NCBI GenBank assembly: GCA_950022655.1
Contig: OX465584.1
Span: 64,172,841 to 64,236,840 of the forward strand
Direction of reading: 5' to 3'
Length of the DNA stretch: 64,000 bases
Source: Alentia gelatinosa
Taxonomy: Eukaryota; Annelida; Polychaeta; Phyllodocida; Polynoidae
Shown: positions 10,735 to 21,082 of the stretch, piece by piece
Numbering within the stretch: position 1 is the stretch's first letter
Layout: each line of letters begins with the position of its first letter
The notes under the pieces: model-generated
What the model was told of the DNA's origin: nothing
The model's input: the letters and a program-made list of their open reading frames with translations, nothing else
The model's database searches: none
Position numbers and translations under genes: made by a program

Positions 10735-10970
10735 GCCACTCTCCTAGCAGAGATCCTGTACTCTACTTCCTGTGGCCGCTTCACTCTCCTAGCAGAGATT
10801 CTGCGCTCTACTTCCTGTGGCCGCTTCACTCTCCTAGCAGAGATTCTGCGCTCTACTTCCTGTGGCCGCATCACTCTCCTAGCAGAGATTTTGTGCTCTA
10901 CTTCCTGTGGCCGCATCACTCTCCTAGCAGAGATTTTGTGTTCTACCTCCTGTGGCTGCTTGTATCTCTG
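10735..10970 (+). repeat. 45-bp minisatellite, 5 units
   Basis: The unit is CACTCTCCTAGCAGAGATTC followed by TGCGCTCTACTTCCTGTGGC and CGCTT. Spacing is 45 bp (10737, 10782 and so on). As 45 is a multiple of 3, both strands stay open; the frames are repeat artefacts. Single units occur inverted at 26845-26893 and 55098-55145. Confidence 0.9.
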
Positions 10971-11385
10971 CCCCAGACTGGCTCCAATCCCTACATCCTA
11001 TGGCTACCCTCCTCGCTTGGGTTTATGGGCCAGTCAGAAAAGGATACATACTAAAATTAACTTTATTCTGATTGTGTTTAATGAATGTTCATAATAAAAG
11101 ACCTGAGCAAGTCTATATCTGCCCCAACCTGCCTGTTTGGGCTCAAATCTGGCCCCTATGCCAGTTCTTGAAATATCCTAGATTCTTATCACTTTGGGGA
11201 TTATTTTTGTGGCTTACTTGTAAATAGAGACGCACCTATTTACATGGTAAATAATATACACTCATTTCTGTTATTTGTTATGTCAAATTAGACAAGGTCA
11301 CAAGGATTACTTTCTTCAATGGAAAGCACCTCATGTGTAACAGGTTTTTATTTTTCAACATGTCACATGTGCTCACTTGTAGGCA
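10971..11385 (+). repeat. Fam19 dispersed repeat, copy 1
   Basis: The part from GCCCCAACCTGCCTGTTTGG to the end matches 54830-55090 inverted (for example TACTTGTAAATAGAGACGCA and GGAAAGCACCTCATGTGTAA). A 130-bp insertion near 10975-11110 is a Fam20 piece, with CCTATGGCTACCCTCCTCGC and ATGTTCATAATAAAAGAC. The 45-bp array sits at its left edge. Confidence 0.75.
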
Positions 11386-11394
11386 ACCTCCGTT

Positions 11395-11715
11395 CCGCCG
11401 CTAATATTGAATTATCAACACTCCCGGCGTCACCAGGACGCTGATAGGTGACGCTACTGTGACGTCACGCCCGAGGGGACGCAGCGGAAGCGGAAGTGAC
11501 CCGCAGAGAGGAAGTGACGTCATAAGAAGAGGCGTCAAACACCGGCGATTAATCGAGAAATTATCCGAGTTAAATTAACTCGTTGGGGACCCGGAGAAAG
11601 CCGTCGTCGACGCTGATTGGCTGAGGCGGAGTGAAGGAACGCGCGGGGAACGCTTTGTTCAAATGTCGTCTGCTCTGAGAAGGTTCACGGTCACGTGACA
11701 TAGGACGGCCTCAAA
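11395..11715. promoter_or_regulatory. Strong promoter-like CpG-rich island
   Basis: CpG-dense sequence with two CRE/ATF sites (TGACGTCA at 11460-11467 and 11515-11522), ETS sites (CGGAAGTGAC at 11491), an inverted CCAAT box (GATTGGCTGA near 11614) and an E-box (TCACGTGAC near 11691). These sites are shared by housekeeping promoters across animals. No exon can be assigned; the downstream ATG at 11715 opens only about 29 codons. Confidence 0.5.
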
Positions 11716-11814
11716 TGGTGATTGATCTGAGAATGATGGGAATGGAGATAATTCCTGCAGTATCAATGATGATACTGATTCCTCACTCTGACTATGACAC
11801 TTAGACTGACACTA

Positions 11815-13045
11815 ATGTGGCGTTTATACTTGACGATTCTGGTCGCCGATTGTGCCTTTCCACACCATCAGCCGATTATTTGACACTTTCAGGGCACATA
11901 ATCATCATATGGAATACCAACTTCAGGTTGGCAATTTTATAAATCAAGATTAAACAATTTCGCACCATCTGATGACGATCTGCCTCAACGATGAACTGAA
12001 ATCGGGTACATGATTAATCGGTGGCCGGTCGTCGACTTTGCGTTTACACTAGACGATTTCTACCCTTTTACAGTGGAAAGTCGTCAGGTGGTACTAAATA
12101 CAAGAATCGCCGCCTATCACTGTCTCCTGTAAACGCTGTGTAAGTCATCAGGTGGTGCTAAATTGAAGAATCGCCGCCTATAATCTGATAGTATAAACGC
12201 CAGGTAAGTTGCCGGGTGGTGCTAATTTCAAGAATCGCCACCTATAACTGTCTACTGTAAATGCTGTGTTACATGGCGTTTACACTAGACGATTATGGCC
12301 AGTGATTCTGGCATTTTGCACCTCCTGACGACTTTCAGCAGTAAAATGCTAGAAAGTGTTTAATGTAAATGCCAAGTGCGATGGGTTGCGTTTCTGTGAA
12401 AACTTAGTTGTCAGTCTAAACGCTCGTGTACAATCTGAGGTCGACAACTTTTGCGTTGGACATTGCCACCACCTGACAACTACTGACCTGACGATCTACA
12501 GTCGCCACTTATTTAGCCGTCTAGTGTAAAGGCTCTGTAAGATGTCAGGTGGTTCTATATTCAAGAATCGCCGTCTATAATTGTCTACTGTAAACGCTGG
12601 GTTCGTCATCAAGTGGTACTAAATTCAAGAATTGCAGCCTATAATCGTCTAGTGCAAACGCTGTGTAAGTCGTCAGGTGGTGGTGAATTCAAGAATCGCA
12701 CCCCATAATTGTCTAGTGTAAACGTTGTAAAAATCCTCAGGTGGTGCTAAATACAAGAATCGCCGCCTATAATTGTCTAGTGTAAACACCAGGTAAGTCG
12801 TCAGGTGATGCTATATTCAATAATCACTGACTATAACCATCTAGTGTAAATGCTGGGTAAGTCGTCAAATAGTGCTAAATTCATGAACTGCTGCCTACAA
12901 TCGTCTCATGTAAACACCGGGTAAGTCGTCAGGTGGTGCTAAATTCAAGAATCGCCGCCTATAATCGTCTCGTGTAAACGCCGGGTAAGTCGTCAAGTGG
13001 TGCTAAATTCAAGAATCGTCGCCTACGATCGTCTCGTGTAAACGG
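11815..13045 (+). repeat. Fam1 cluster with 64-bp tandem array
   Basis: Fam1 copies at 11815-12130 and 12270-12500 flank and interrupt a tandem array with a 64-bp unit: GTAAGTCGTCAGGTGGTGCT, AAATTCAAGAATCGCCGCCT, ATAATCGTCTAGTGTAAACG, CCGG. Exact 64-bp spacing is seen at 12793, 12857, 12921 and 12985. The unit is the right-hand end of the Fam1 MITE joined head to tail. Confidence 0.88.
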
Positions 13046-13665
13046 CGGAGTTTACGAACAACGTTCAGGGATTTGGAGGCGGGTGAGATTCCCATGCTAA
13101 ATATCGTCTGCTTCCCTGTCGCTGCCTCTCTTGGCAAAGAATCACCGCGTAAATACAAACCCGGGCAAGTTACATCCGCCGCCAATCTCCTACCGCCCCC
13201 AGATGGCACCACCCATCCCACAATTCCCCGCGGCAGAATGCGCTGGTTTCGGCGACAGGGGACTTATGCTACAGGTTGTGACTCAAACCTGTAGGGACCA
13301 GCGAAATCCCCGAATATTTTACTCCACGAAAATATAATAGGTTTTCTACTCCACGAAAAAATCTTCTTTTCACCTTAGATACACGAGGATTTATATTTTA
13401 TATTATTTGTAAATCTTATGTATTGTGAATGTGGTAGACAGGTATATACGTCCCGATATATGCATGTTGTTTGTGGTATAGTAAGTTATTTATTTGTAGA
13501 TTAATTCAGGGTGTCTATTTTTGTGTTTCGGAGACAGAATTAATTCTCGGAAGTAGAAGATGATCCGCCATAGTGGTGCCTTCTAAATCTCCAAGTGCGG
13601 CTCATGTTCTTGTCACCGATGGTGGAGCTGTCGTCATTAGCTTGGACTAAATTGGTGCGTGTGGA
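13046..13665. other. Unique stretch, GC-rich then AT-rich
   Basis: 13046-13300 is GC-rich with overlapping open frames of about 70 codons on both strands and a small hairpin ACAGGTT/AACCTGT at 13271-13293. 13300-13665 shows nothing recognisable. Confidence 0.35.
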
Positions 13666-15095
13666 TCAGTATCGTGATACGGGGCTGGCCTGAGGCTGTA
13701 TCACACTACAATATGTGACTAAAACTACGACAAGATTAATTAAGTATCGTGATACAGGGCTGGCCTGAGGCTGTATCACACTACAATACCCGACCAAAAC
13801 TATGACAAGATTAATTAAGTATCGTGATACAGGGCTGGCCTAAGGCTGCATCACATTACAATACGCGACCAAAACTACGACAAGATTAATTAAGTATCGT
13901 GATACAGGGCTGGCCTGAGGCTGCATCACATTACAATACGCGACCAAAACTACGACAAGATTAATTAAGTATCGTGATACGGGGCTGGCCTGAGGCTGCA
14001 TCACATTACAATACGGGACCAAAACTACGACAAGATTAATTAAGTATCGTGATACAGGGCTGGCCTGAGGCTGCATCACATTACAATACGCGACCAAAAC
14101 TACGACAAGATTAATTAAGTATCGTGATACGGGGCTGGCCTGAGGCTGCATCACCTTACAATACGCGACCAAAACTACGACAAGATTAATTAAGTATCGT
14201 GATACAGTCCTGGCCTGAGGCTGTATCACATTACAATACGGGACCAAAACTACGACAAGATTAATTAAGTATCGTGATACGGGGCTGGCCTGAGGCTGTA
14301 TCACACTACAATACGTGGTCAGAACTACGACAAGATTAATTAAGTATCGTGATACAGGGCTAGCCTGAGGCTGTATCACACTACAATATGTGACTAAATC
14401 TACGACAAGATTAATTAAGTATCGTGATATGGGGCTGGCCTGAGGCTGTATCACACTACAATACGCGACCAAAACTACGACAAGATTAATTAAGTATCGT
14501 GATACAGGGCTGGCCTGAGGCTGCATCACACTACAATACGCATCCAAAACTACGACAAGATTAATCAAGTATCGTGATACAGTCCTGGCCCCAGGTTATA
14601 TCACACTACAATACGCGACCAAAACTACGACAAGATTAATTAAGTATCGTGATACAGTCCTGGCCTGAGATTGTATCACACTACAATACGCGACTAAAAC
14701 TACGACAAGATTAATTAAGTATCGTGATACAGGGCTGGCCTGAGGCTGTATCACACTACAATACACGACCAAAACTACAACAAGATTAATTAAGTATCCT
14801 GATACGGGGCTGGCCTGAGGCTGTATCACCCTACAATACGCGACCAAAACTACAACAAGATTAACTCAGTATCGTGATACGGGGCTGGCCTGAGGCTGTA
14901 TCACACTACAATATGTGACTAAAACTACGACAAGATTAATTAAGTATCGTGATACAGGGCTGGCCTGAGGCTGCATCACACTACAATATGCGACCAAAAC
15001 TACGACAAGATTAATTAAGTATCGTGATACAGTCCTGTCCTCGGGTTATATCACACTACAATACGCGACCAAAACTACAAGATTAACTCCGTATC
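13666..15095 (+). repeat. 75-bp satellite, about 19 units
   Basis: The unit is AAGTATCGTGATACAGGGCT, GGCCTGAGGCTGCATCACAT, TACAATACGCGACCAAAACT, ACGACAAGATTAATT. It carries the dyad GTATCgtGATAC and a second GTATCA. Units differ at a few positions (CAGGG/CGGGG/CAGTCC, GCATCACAT/GTATCACAC). Because 75 is a multiple of 3, a 242-codon minus-strand frame appears; it is an artefact. Confidence 0.95.
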
Positions 15096-15097
15096 CT

Positions 15098-15312
15098 GAT
15101 CTTGGCCACCGCATGCCACTCCTGGAGTTTTGACTGCGGACTTCACTTGGCTTCCCTTCATGAAGAAAACTCATCCAGTTTTACGATATTATCTCACCCC
15201 TGGTACAAGTTTACCCATAGGAATAACGTTCGGAAAAAATACTCAACGATCACTCCGGTAGAGTGGCAATACTACGCCATGGTCATGGCGTAATGAATGC
15301 GAGATGACGTCA
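15098..15312 (+). mobile_element. Fam17 copy
   Basis: TTGGCCACCGCATGCCACTC, CTGGAGTTTTGACTGCGGAC and the AACTCATCCAGTTTTACGAT block match 43330-43475. The right half, from TTATCTCACCCCTGGTACAA to GCGAGATGACGTCATA, matches 52055-52180. It seems to start at the end of the satellite. Confidence 0.75.
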
Positions 15313-15327
15313 TAGGCGATTGACCAA

Positions 15328-15640
15328 TCAGCAGCCAGGATTTCAGAGAGAAGACAATTCAAAACAAGAGATTTATACAACTTTAACAGTAAAAGGGGTG
15401 AGATAAATCCAGAACCACACTCGAATCGTAAAATAAACTATTCTCCACTCGTTTGAATGGGCCTTCATCGTCACTTGGCTTTGCCTCGATGACGATTGTT
15501 GCCCATCCAAACTCGTGGAGTATTGTGTGTATTTATACGATTCTCGATGCAGTTCTATGTAAGTACGCAGGTTAAATTTGATGGGATACGAGCTCTGACC
15601 GTAAACTGTCATAGGTTCCGCTATATAACTAGGAGCAAAT
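15328..15640 (+). mobile_element. Fam9 copy with Fam8-like tail
   Basis: It runs from AGCCAGGATTTCAGAGAGAA through GGGGTGAGATAAATCCAGAA to the arms ACTATTCTCCACTCG and CTCGTGGAGTATTGTG. Then comes the Fam8 phrase GATGGGATACGAGCTCTGAC. The left edge is shared, inverted, with 31965-32030. Confidence 0.75.
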
Positions 15641-16085
15641 AACTGCGTAATTCACAGAGACCCAAAACGTTGTACATCAATGACCCTCCATCACTCCTAA
15701 GTCTAGAGATTTCAAATCGGTATCATTTCTATGATTGTATATCAATAATGAAATTTCAAATAGTATGAAGATTTGCCTTCCTCATACAGCAACACACATA
15801 CACATATATATGATCTATGGCAGGCCGGTACTTCACAAAGACCCTCAATGGTCTACATCAATCACAAACTGTGACTGGTAGGCCTGCTCATTAGCAGAAG
15901 CTACCTGGGCTATTGGCGGCTATAGGCGGCTATAGGCGGCTATTGGCGGCGTTTACAACTCTCATCAGCGTCAGAATCAATCGGGGACCAGTCTACTGAG
16001 GCTGATCAATCACAGCAGGACCAGGTGGGGGACCAGTCGGCAGAGACAGAGCTGTGGGCAGACGGGCGGGCAGGCAGGGCGGCTT
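15641..16085. other. Unclassified stretch with a small decamer block
   Basis: 15906-15952 holds about five units of GGCGGCTATA. The rest shows no recognised feature except two CATCAATGACC/CATCAATCAC-like words after ACAAAGACCC. Confidence 0.5.
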
Positions 16086-17190
16086 AATCATCATAACGGA
16101 ACTGGGGGAGGGGGAGGGAGGAGGGAGGAGGAGGGGGAGGGAGGCGGGCAGGGAGGGAGGGAGGGAGGGAGGGAGGGAGGGAGTTAATCATCATAACTAG
16201 GATGAGAGGCGGGGGATGGGAAGAGGGGGAGGAGGGGGAGGGAGGAGGAGGGGGAGGGGGAGGGAGGGGGAGGGGGAGGGAGGGGGAGGGAGGGGGAGGG
16301 AGGGGGAGGGAGGGGGAGGGAGGGGGAGGGAGGGGGAGGGAGGGGAAGGGAGGGGGAGGGAGGGGGAGGGAGGGGGAGGGAGGGGGAGGGAGGGGGAGGG
16401 AGGGGGAGGGAGGCGGGGAGGCAGGGCGGGTAATCATCATAACCAGGATGAGAGGAGGGGGAGGGGGAGGGGGAGGAGAGGGGAGGGTAGGAGGGGTAGG
16501 AGGGGAGGGCGGGCAGGCAGGGCGGTTAATCATTATAACCAGGATGAGAGGAGGGGGGGAGGAGGGAGGAGAGGGGAGGGGAGGAGGGGTAGGAGGGGAG
16601 GGCGGGCAGGCAGGGCGGTTAATCATCATAACAAAGATGAGAGGGGGAGGGGGAGGGGGGAGGAGGGGGAGGGAGGGAGGAGGAGGTAGGAGAAGGGGGG
16701 AAGGGAGGAGGAGGGGGAGGAGGGAAGGATAGGGAGGGTGGCTTATTCATCATAACCACGGGCTGGAGGAGAGGGGAGGGAGAGAGAGGGAGCAGGGAGG
16801 AGGAAGGGAGGAGGGGTGGGTGGCTTAATCATCATAACCACGATCGGGGGCTTGGGGAGGGGGGAGGGGGAGGAGGAGGGGTAGGAGGAGGAAGGAAGGA
16901 GGGGAGAGGGGGGAAGGGTGGGTGAAGGGAGCGAGGAGGAGGGGAGGAAGAAAGGGTGAGGGGAGAGGAGGAGAGGGGAGAGAAGGAGGAGGGGGTGGAA
17001 GGGTTAGTAAGAGGCAGGGAGGATGAGGGGGACGAGGGGAGGGGAAGGAGGGGGAGGGAGGGGAGGAGGAAATGGAGGACGAGTAGGAGGGGAGGAGGGG
17101 GAGGAGGAGGAGGGAGAGAAGGGGGAGGAGGGGGACGGAGGAGGAAGGAGAAGAAGGGGGGGAGACGATGAGGGAGGGAAGAGGGCAGGA
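16086..17190 (+). repeat. Polypurine GGAGGG array with punctuated higher-order structure
   Basis: Nearly pure purine on the + strand. The block TTAATCATCATAAC followed by A(A/C)GATGAGAGG or a variant recurs at about 16086, 16187, 16430, 16526, 16619, 16745 and 16827, so GGAGGG tracts are separated by one conserved spacer. The sequence suits triplex or G-quadruplex formation. Long Gly/Arg- or Pro/Ser-rich frames are compositional artefacts. Confidence 0.9.
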
Positions 17191-17699
17191 ATTTTGTACA
17201 GGGTGTATATAACGGGTGACCTTTTCGTCAGCAATATAATCGGTGACCTTTTCGTTAGCAGGTGGAAACGCACCACAAGTAAAACATTCTGCAGAATTCG
17301 GGGAAATGCTATTTTCCATGCATCCAGTTTCTAAAACTCCACCTTGATACTTGGTCTAATAACATCTGTAGACGTCACGTCCCGCAGTCAGGTGAATGTG
17401 CATCGTAGATGATTGAATCTTGACGGATGATGATGGGACCGAATGTTATTCACGTCCAATTTAAACAACGGGAAAGCGAGCAGGAACACCTCAATATGAT
17501 CACCTCCCCCAGTCGTTTCTCCAGACAGAGTGCTCTGATCGGGCCCGAGTATCTCCCACTGGGAAAGAAGAATGGCTCTGTGAAATCGGCTGGTCAGGCC
17601 AGATGGGGGAGTCTTAAGGGCGAAATCCACCAGGCCGATTTCTCACCCGATCAATTGTTCCTGGGCCCTTAAGAGGAAGCTCACGTATTATGATTTATT
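17191..17699. other. Unclassified stretch
   Basis: GGTGACCTTTTCGT occurs twice (near 17213 and 17241). A GCAGGTGGAAACGC end (compare 880) lies near 17258. Otherwise nothing is recognised; frames of about 80 codons overlap on both strands. Confidence 0.35.
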
Positions 17700-18530
17700 T
17701 AATTCTGATAATAATAGTTTAATAAATTACCATTTTCAAAGATTTCAGAAATTCTAGGCCATCCGATAATAATCGGCGATTTTCTGGCTACGGAATAGGC
17801 TATCGTCGGTCCAGTGGAACACCCGACGTTTAGACTAGAAGATAGATAGGGGGAGATTCTTAGAATTTTGCACCACAAGAAATGTACGGCGACTGGATTT
17901 ACCAAATTAACCTGACGTAATTATATGATTGAAATAGTCGCTGCCAGAGAATGTTATAAACTTATTAGTGGTGCCAAATTGCATAATCTGGCGTAATCAG
18001 ATGATCTTTAGGCCACTCAAAAAAAAATTGTTTCTCATCACCATGCCATGAAAAATATGATGAGGGCGCTTTTTTTGCTTTTTTTTTTGCTGGATCAAAG
18101 ATGGCTTAAAAGTGTCATAAAATGGGCCTTAGACATACAGTAAAACCCTGCGTAAGCGGTCAGCCTCCGTTCCAGGCCAAAATGTCCGCTTATGCAGGGT
18201 GTCTGCGTATGCGGGGTTTTCAGATTTATACTGCTTATACCTTGAAAGCATCCCTGGCATGATGAGCTTTAATTTGATACCAAATACACATACTTTTCAT
18301 CATTTCTATCGAGGTTCATCTTATTTTAAACCCCCCCCCCAACAAAAAAACAAATAATCTTCTAAAATCGTTTTTGCAGATGCGCGCTGTAATGAGAAAC
18401 AAGTTTTTTTTTTGAGTGGCCTTAGTCGCCACACTCCTGGCGTTTACACTATTTCTAGCTTTTAACAGCTGAAAGTCGTCAGGTGGTGCTAAATCCCATA
18501 ATCGTCTAGTGTAGATTCCAGGATAACCTA
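17700..18530. mobile_element. Fam1 copies split by another MITE
   Basis: Fam1 words (GCATAATCTGGCGTAATCAG, GTCGCCAC, GGCGTTTACAC, AAAGTCGTCAGGTGGTGCTA) run up to 18007 and resume at 18425. Without the insertion the text reads GATGATCTTTAGTCGCCAC, close to GATGATCTGCAGTCGTCAC at 23906. Confidence 0.8.
18011..18421. mobile_element. MITE with clean TTA target duplication
   Basis: 411 bp, flanked by TTA at 18008-18010 and 18422-18424. The inverted ends are GGCCACTCAAAAAAAAATTG / TTTCTCAT and their complement ATGAGAAACAAG / TTTTTGAGTGGCC, about 30 bp with small length differences in the A run. Inside is a second fold: ACCCTGCGTAAGCGG against CCGCTTATGCAGGGT. A TTA duplication with such ends fits a PIF/Harbinger-type MITE; no transposase is present. 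Confidence 0.85.
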
Positions 18531-18737
18531 TTTTTTACCTACCAAATACTTTGTTTCCATAGGAGATGCATAGAGCACCCGGAATCGCCAACCAGGAGGT
18601 TCCGAAAAAAACGCATCTGTTTATTTTGCTTTACGTTCTATTACGTTTCTTAACGTTTATTAACGCTTATTTACTTTTCTGTATGCATTGTGGCCATTCG
18701 CCGCATTCCTTTACGCATTAAAAATGCGTAGACATAA

Positions 18738-20115
18738 TGCCCCAGTCACACCGGCGTAAAAAGCGGCGTTTCTTCTACGCATTTGAAAGGATGTGAGTTC
18801 CGCGTATTTGGTACGCAAATCGAACGCATTTATGTTTAAGTACGCAATCCAGTCACACTAGCGTAAATTCTGCCGTTTTTACTACGCATTTGAGATGGTG
18901 TGAACCACGTATCAGCTACGGATTGGGAACATATCTGGTTGCTTTGCTTCTACGTTTTAGTACGTTTCTAAACATTTCTCAATGCTTGTCTACGCGTCTG
19001 TACACATTGTGATATTTTACCGCAATAATTTACTCATTAAAAATGCGTAGAGATAAGTTTAAAATTTCAAAAAGTAATACTGACACTTCATTTTTCCGCG
19101 TTTTGCTTACGTTCGTTTCCGCATTAAGACTTTCATATACGCATCTCCGCGTTTTCACGTGCATCACCGCGCATTTGTATATATTTCAAAATGCGTAGTA
19201 TCAAGAAACGTCTTTGCGGAATGATATCACGAAGCGAAGCTGAGTGATATCTTTAGCAGAAGACAATGAACTCCATGTAAACAATTGTATGGAATTGAGT
19301 GACGTTTAGATTTTATCCTACCCTGTCACATGTTTTTAATTGCATATGTCATCCATGGCATATAAATCTTATATGGCATAACCGTGGCATACAGTCACAC
19401 CATGTTAAGTCTATGGAGATTAATATGAGGGGTAGGATAAAAGAACATACACCTGCATACACGGGAAAACGCCGTTTTTAACGCCAGTGTGACTGGAACA
19501 TAATCCTCACACCGCATTTTTTTTCGCGTTTTGTTTATGTTTATTTACGCATTCCGACGCAGTGTGACTCGGGCATAATACTGACAACCGTGTATCTTTT
19601 TCCGCATTATGTTTATGTTTATTTACGCATTCCGACGCAGTGTGACTCGGGCATAATACTGACACCGTGTATCTTTTTCCGCATTATGTTTATGTTTATT
19701 TAGGCATTCCGACGCAGTGTGACTCGGGCATAATACTGACACCGTGTATCTTTTTCCGCATTATGTTTACGTTTATTTACACATTCTGACGCAGTGTGAC
19801 TTGGGCATAATACTGACACCGTGTATCTTTTTCCGCGTTATGTTTACGTTCATTTACGCATTCTGACGCAGTGTGACTGGAGCATAATACTGACACCGTG
19901 TATCTTTTTCCACGTTATGTTTACGTCCATTTACACATTCTGACGCAGTGTGACCTGGGCATAATACTGACACCGTGTATCTTTTTCCGCGTTATGTTTA
20001 CGTTCATTTACGCATTCCGACGCAGTGTGACTTGGGCATAATACTGACACCGTGTATCTTTTTCCGCATTATGTTTACATTTATCTACACATTCCGACGC
20101 AGTGTGACTTGGGCA
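18738..20115. mobile_element. Fam6 composite element containing a satellite
   Basis: TAA at 18735-18737 is followed by TGCCCCAGTCACACCGGCGT. The far end is ACGCAGTGTGACTTGGGCA followed by TAA at 20116-20118. Internal copies of AGTCACAC/GTGTGACT ends near 18850 and 19485 show stacking. The interior is full of TTTACGTT/GCATT words. The left half is old and diverged. Confidence 0.7.
19311..19442. mobile_element. TTTTATCCTACCC foldback MITE, copy 1
   Basis: The ends are TTTTATCCTACCCT and GGGGTAGGATAAAA. The 132-bp element has an interior TATGGCATA...TGGCATAC motif. The relative with perfect 14-bp ends is at 43161-43313. It lies inside the Fam6 composite. Confidence 0.75.
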
Positions 20116-20118
20116 TAA
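19496..20118 (+). repeat. 77-bp satellite, about 8 units
   Basis: Unit: GCATAATACTGACACCGTGT, ATCTTTTTCCGCATTATGTT, TATGTTTATTTACGCATTCC, GACGCAGTGTGACTCGG. GCATAA occurs at 19573, 19651, 19728, 19805, 19882, 19959, 20036 and 20113, giving a 77-bp period with one 78. Each unit contains the right end of Fam6. Confidence 0.95.
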
Positions 20119-20494
20119 CATGCGTCACAGAACTACCATCACATACTGTCACTATCACGGGCTCTACCCAACCACACACTGACACTGCCTACCCAGGAGG
20201 TACCCTTCTCATTCTGTAATCAGTCTAATTATAGTCTTATTACATCGAATTAGTGTCCTCTATGTATATGCCACCTTTAATAAGGACATTTTAATTTGCC
20301 GGAGATACGTCTTTAATTGCAAATGCAGAGAGAGCCATCATGATACTAAAGCATGGATACACCTCGCGAGCTCTTCTTCTCCAGATATTACTGTGTAAAT
20401 GTTTGGTCTCTACATTCCTGTCTATGAAAGATATTCATCATCAAAATTATCCATATTTGACAGAATCAGCTTTTTGTAGCAGCTTCCTATAGTC

Positions 20495-20806
20495 CAGGGA
20501 CCTGTTTCACTAGTTTTGTGACATGTCTGTGACACCATACAGACATTGTGGTTGTCTGGTTTTGTGACAACACAAGTAGCTGCCCTTAGGAAAAGACAGA
20601 CCCCAAACATAAGAATTAGACAAATCTACACATCATGGACCTGTTTCACTAGTTTTGTGACAAAAGTGTTAGACAGACATGAAAAGCGGCACCAACAGTG
20701 CAAACAAGAACGGACAAAACAAAGTCTAATGTCTAGTTCTTATGAAACCGGACACATCATCTAGATGCCATCTAGACATGTCACAAATTAGTGAATCAGG
20801 TCCCTG
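20495..20806. mobile_element. Fam7 element, copy 1
   Basis: Starts CAGGGACCTGTTTCACTAGT and ends in an inverted variant, TTAGTGAATCAGGTCCCTG. The interior has a second start near 20638 and the AAGCGGCACCAACAGTGCAA phrase. Relatives: 39145-39520, 54104-54398 and a fragment at 37432-37566. CAGGG ends are seen in hAT elements, but I find no 8-bp target duplication. Confidence 0.75.
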
Positions 20807-21082
20807 ATGTTTACAGTACAGCTGCCATGTAGTGACTGGCATATTTTCCCTCATTACCACTCGCTCTAGTTAATGGTCTCTACATTCCTATCTATGAAAG
20901 AGATTCATCATCAAAATTGTCCATATTCGATAGAATCATCTTTTTGTAGCAGCATCCTACAGTCCTGGGACCTGTTTCAATATTAGCGGTAGTAAAGGCG
21001 AGAGGAATGCCTCAACAGTGGCACCAACAGCGAAGATCAGAAAGTCCCGTTACAAAAGCTGTTGAGGCACCCCTTCCGTTCG

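Noticed and set aside
13840..14568. 242-codon minus-strand open frame with a 25-residue repeat
   Set aside because: It is the translation of the 75-bp satellite; 75 is a multiple of 3, so the frame stays open by construction.
16084..17319. Gly/Arg/Glu-rich and Pro-rich frames across the 16-17 kb array
   Set aside because: They are compositional artefacts of the GGAGGG tract.
20495..20806. Assignment of Fam7 to hAT elements because of CAGGG ends
   Set aside because: No 8-bp target duplication was found at this copy or at 39145-39520. The superfamily is left open.
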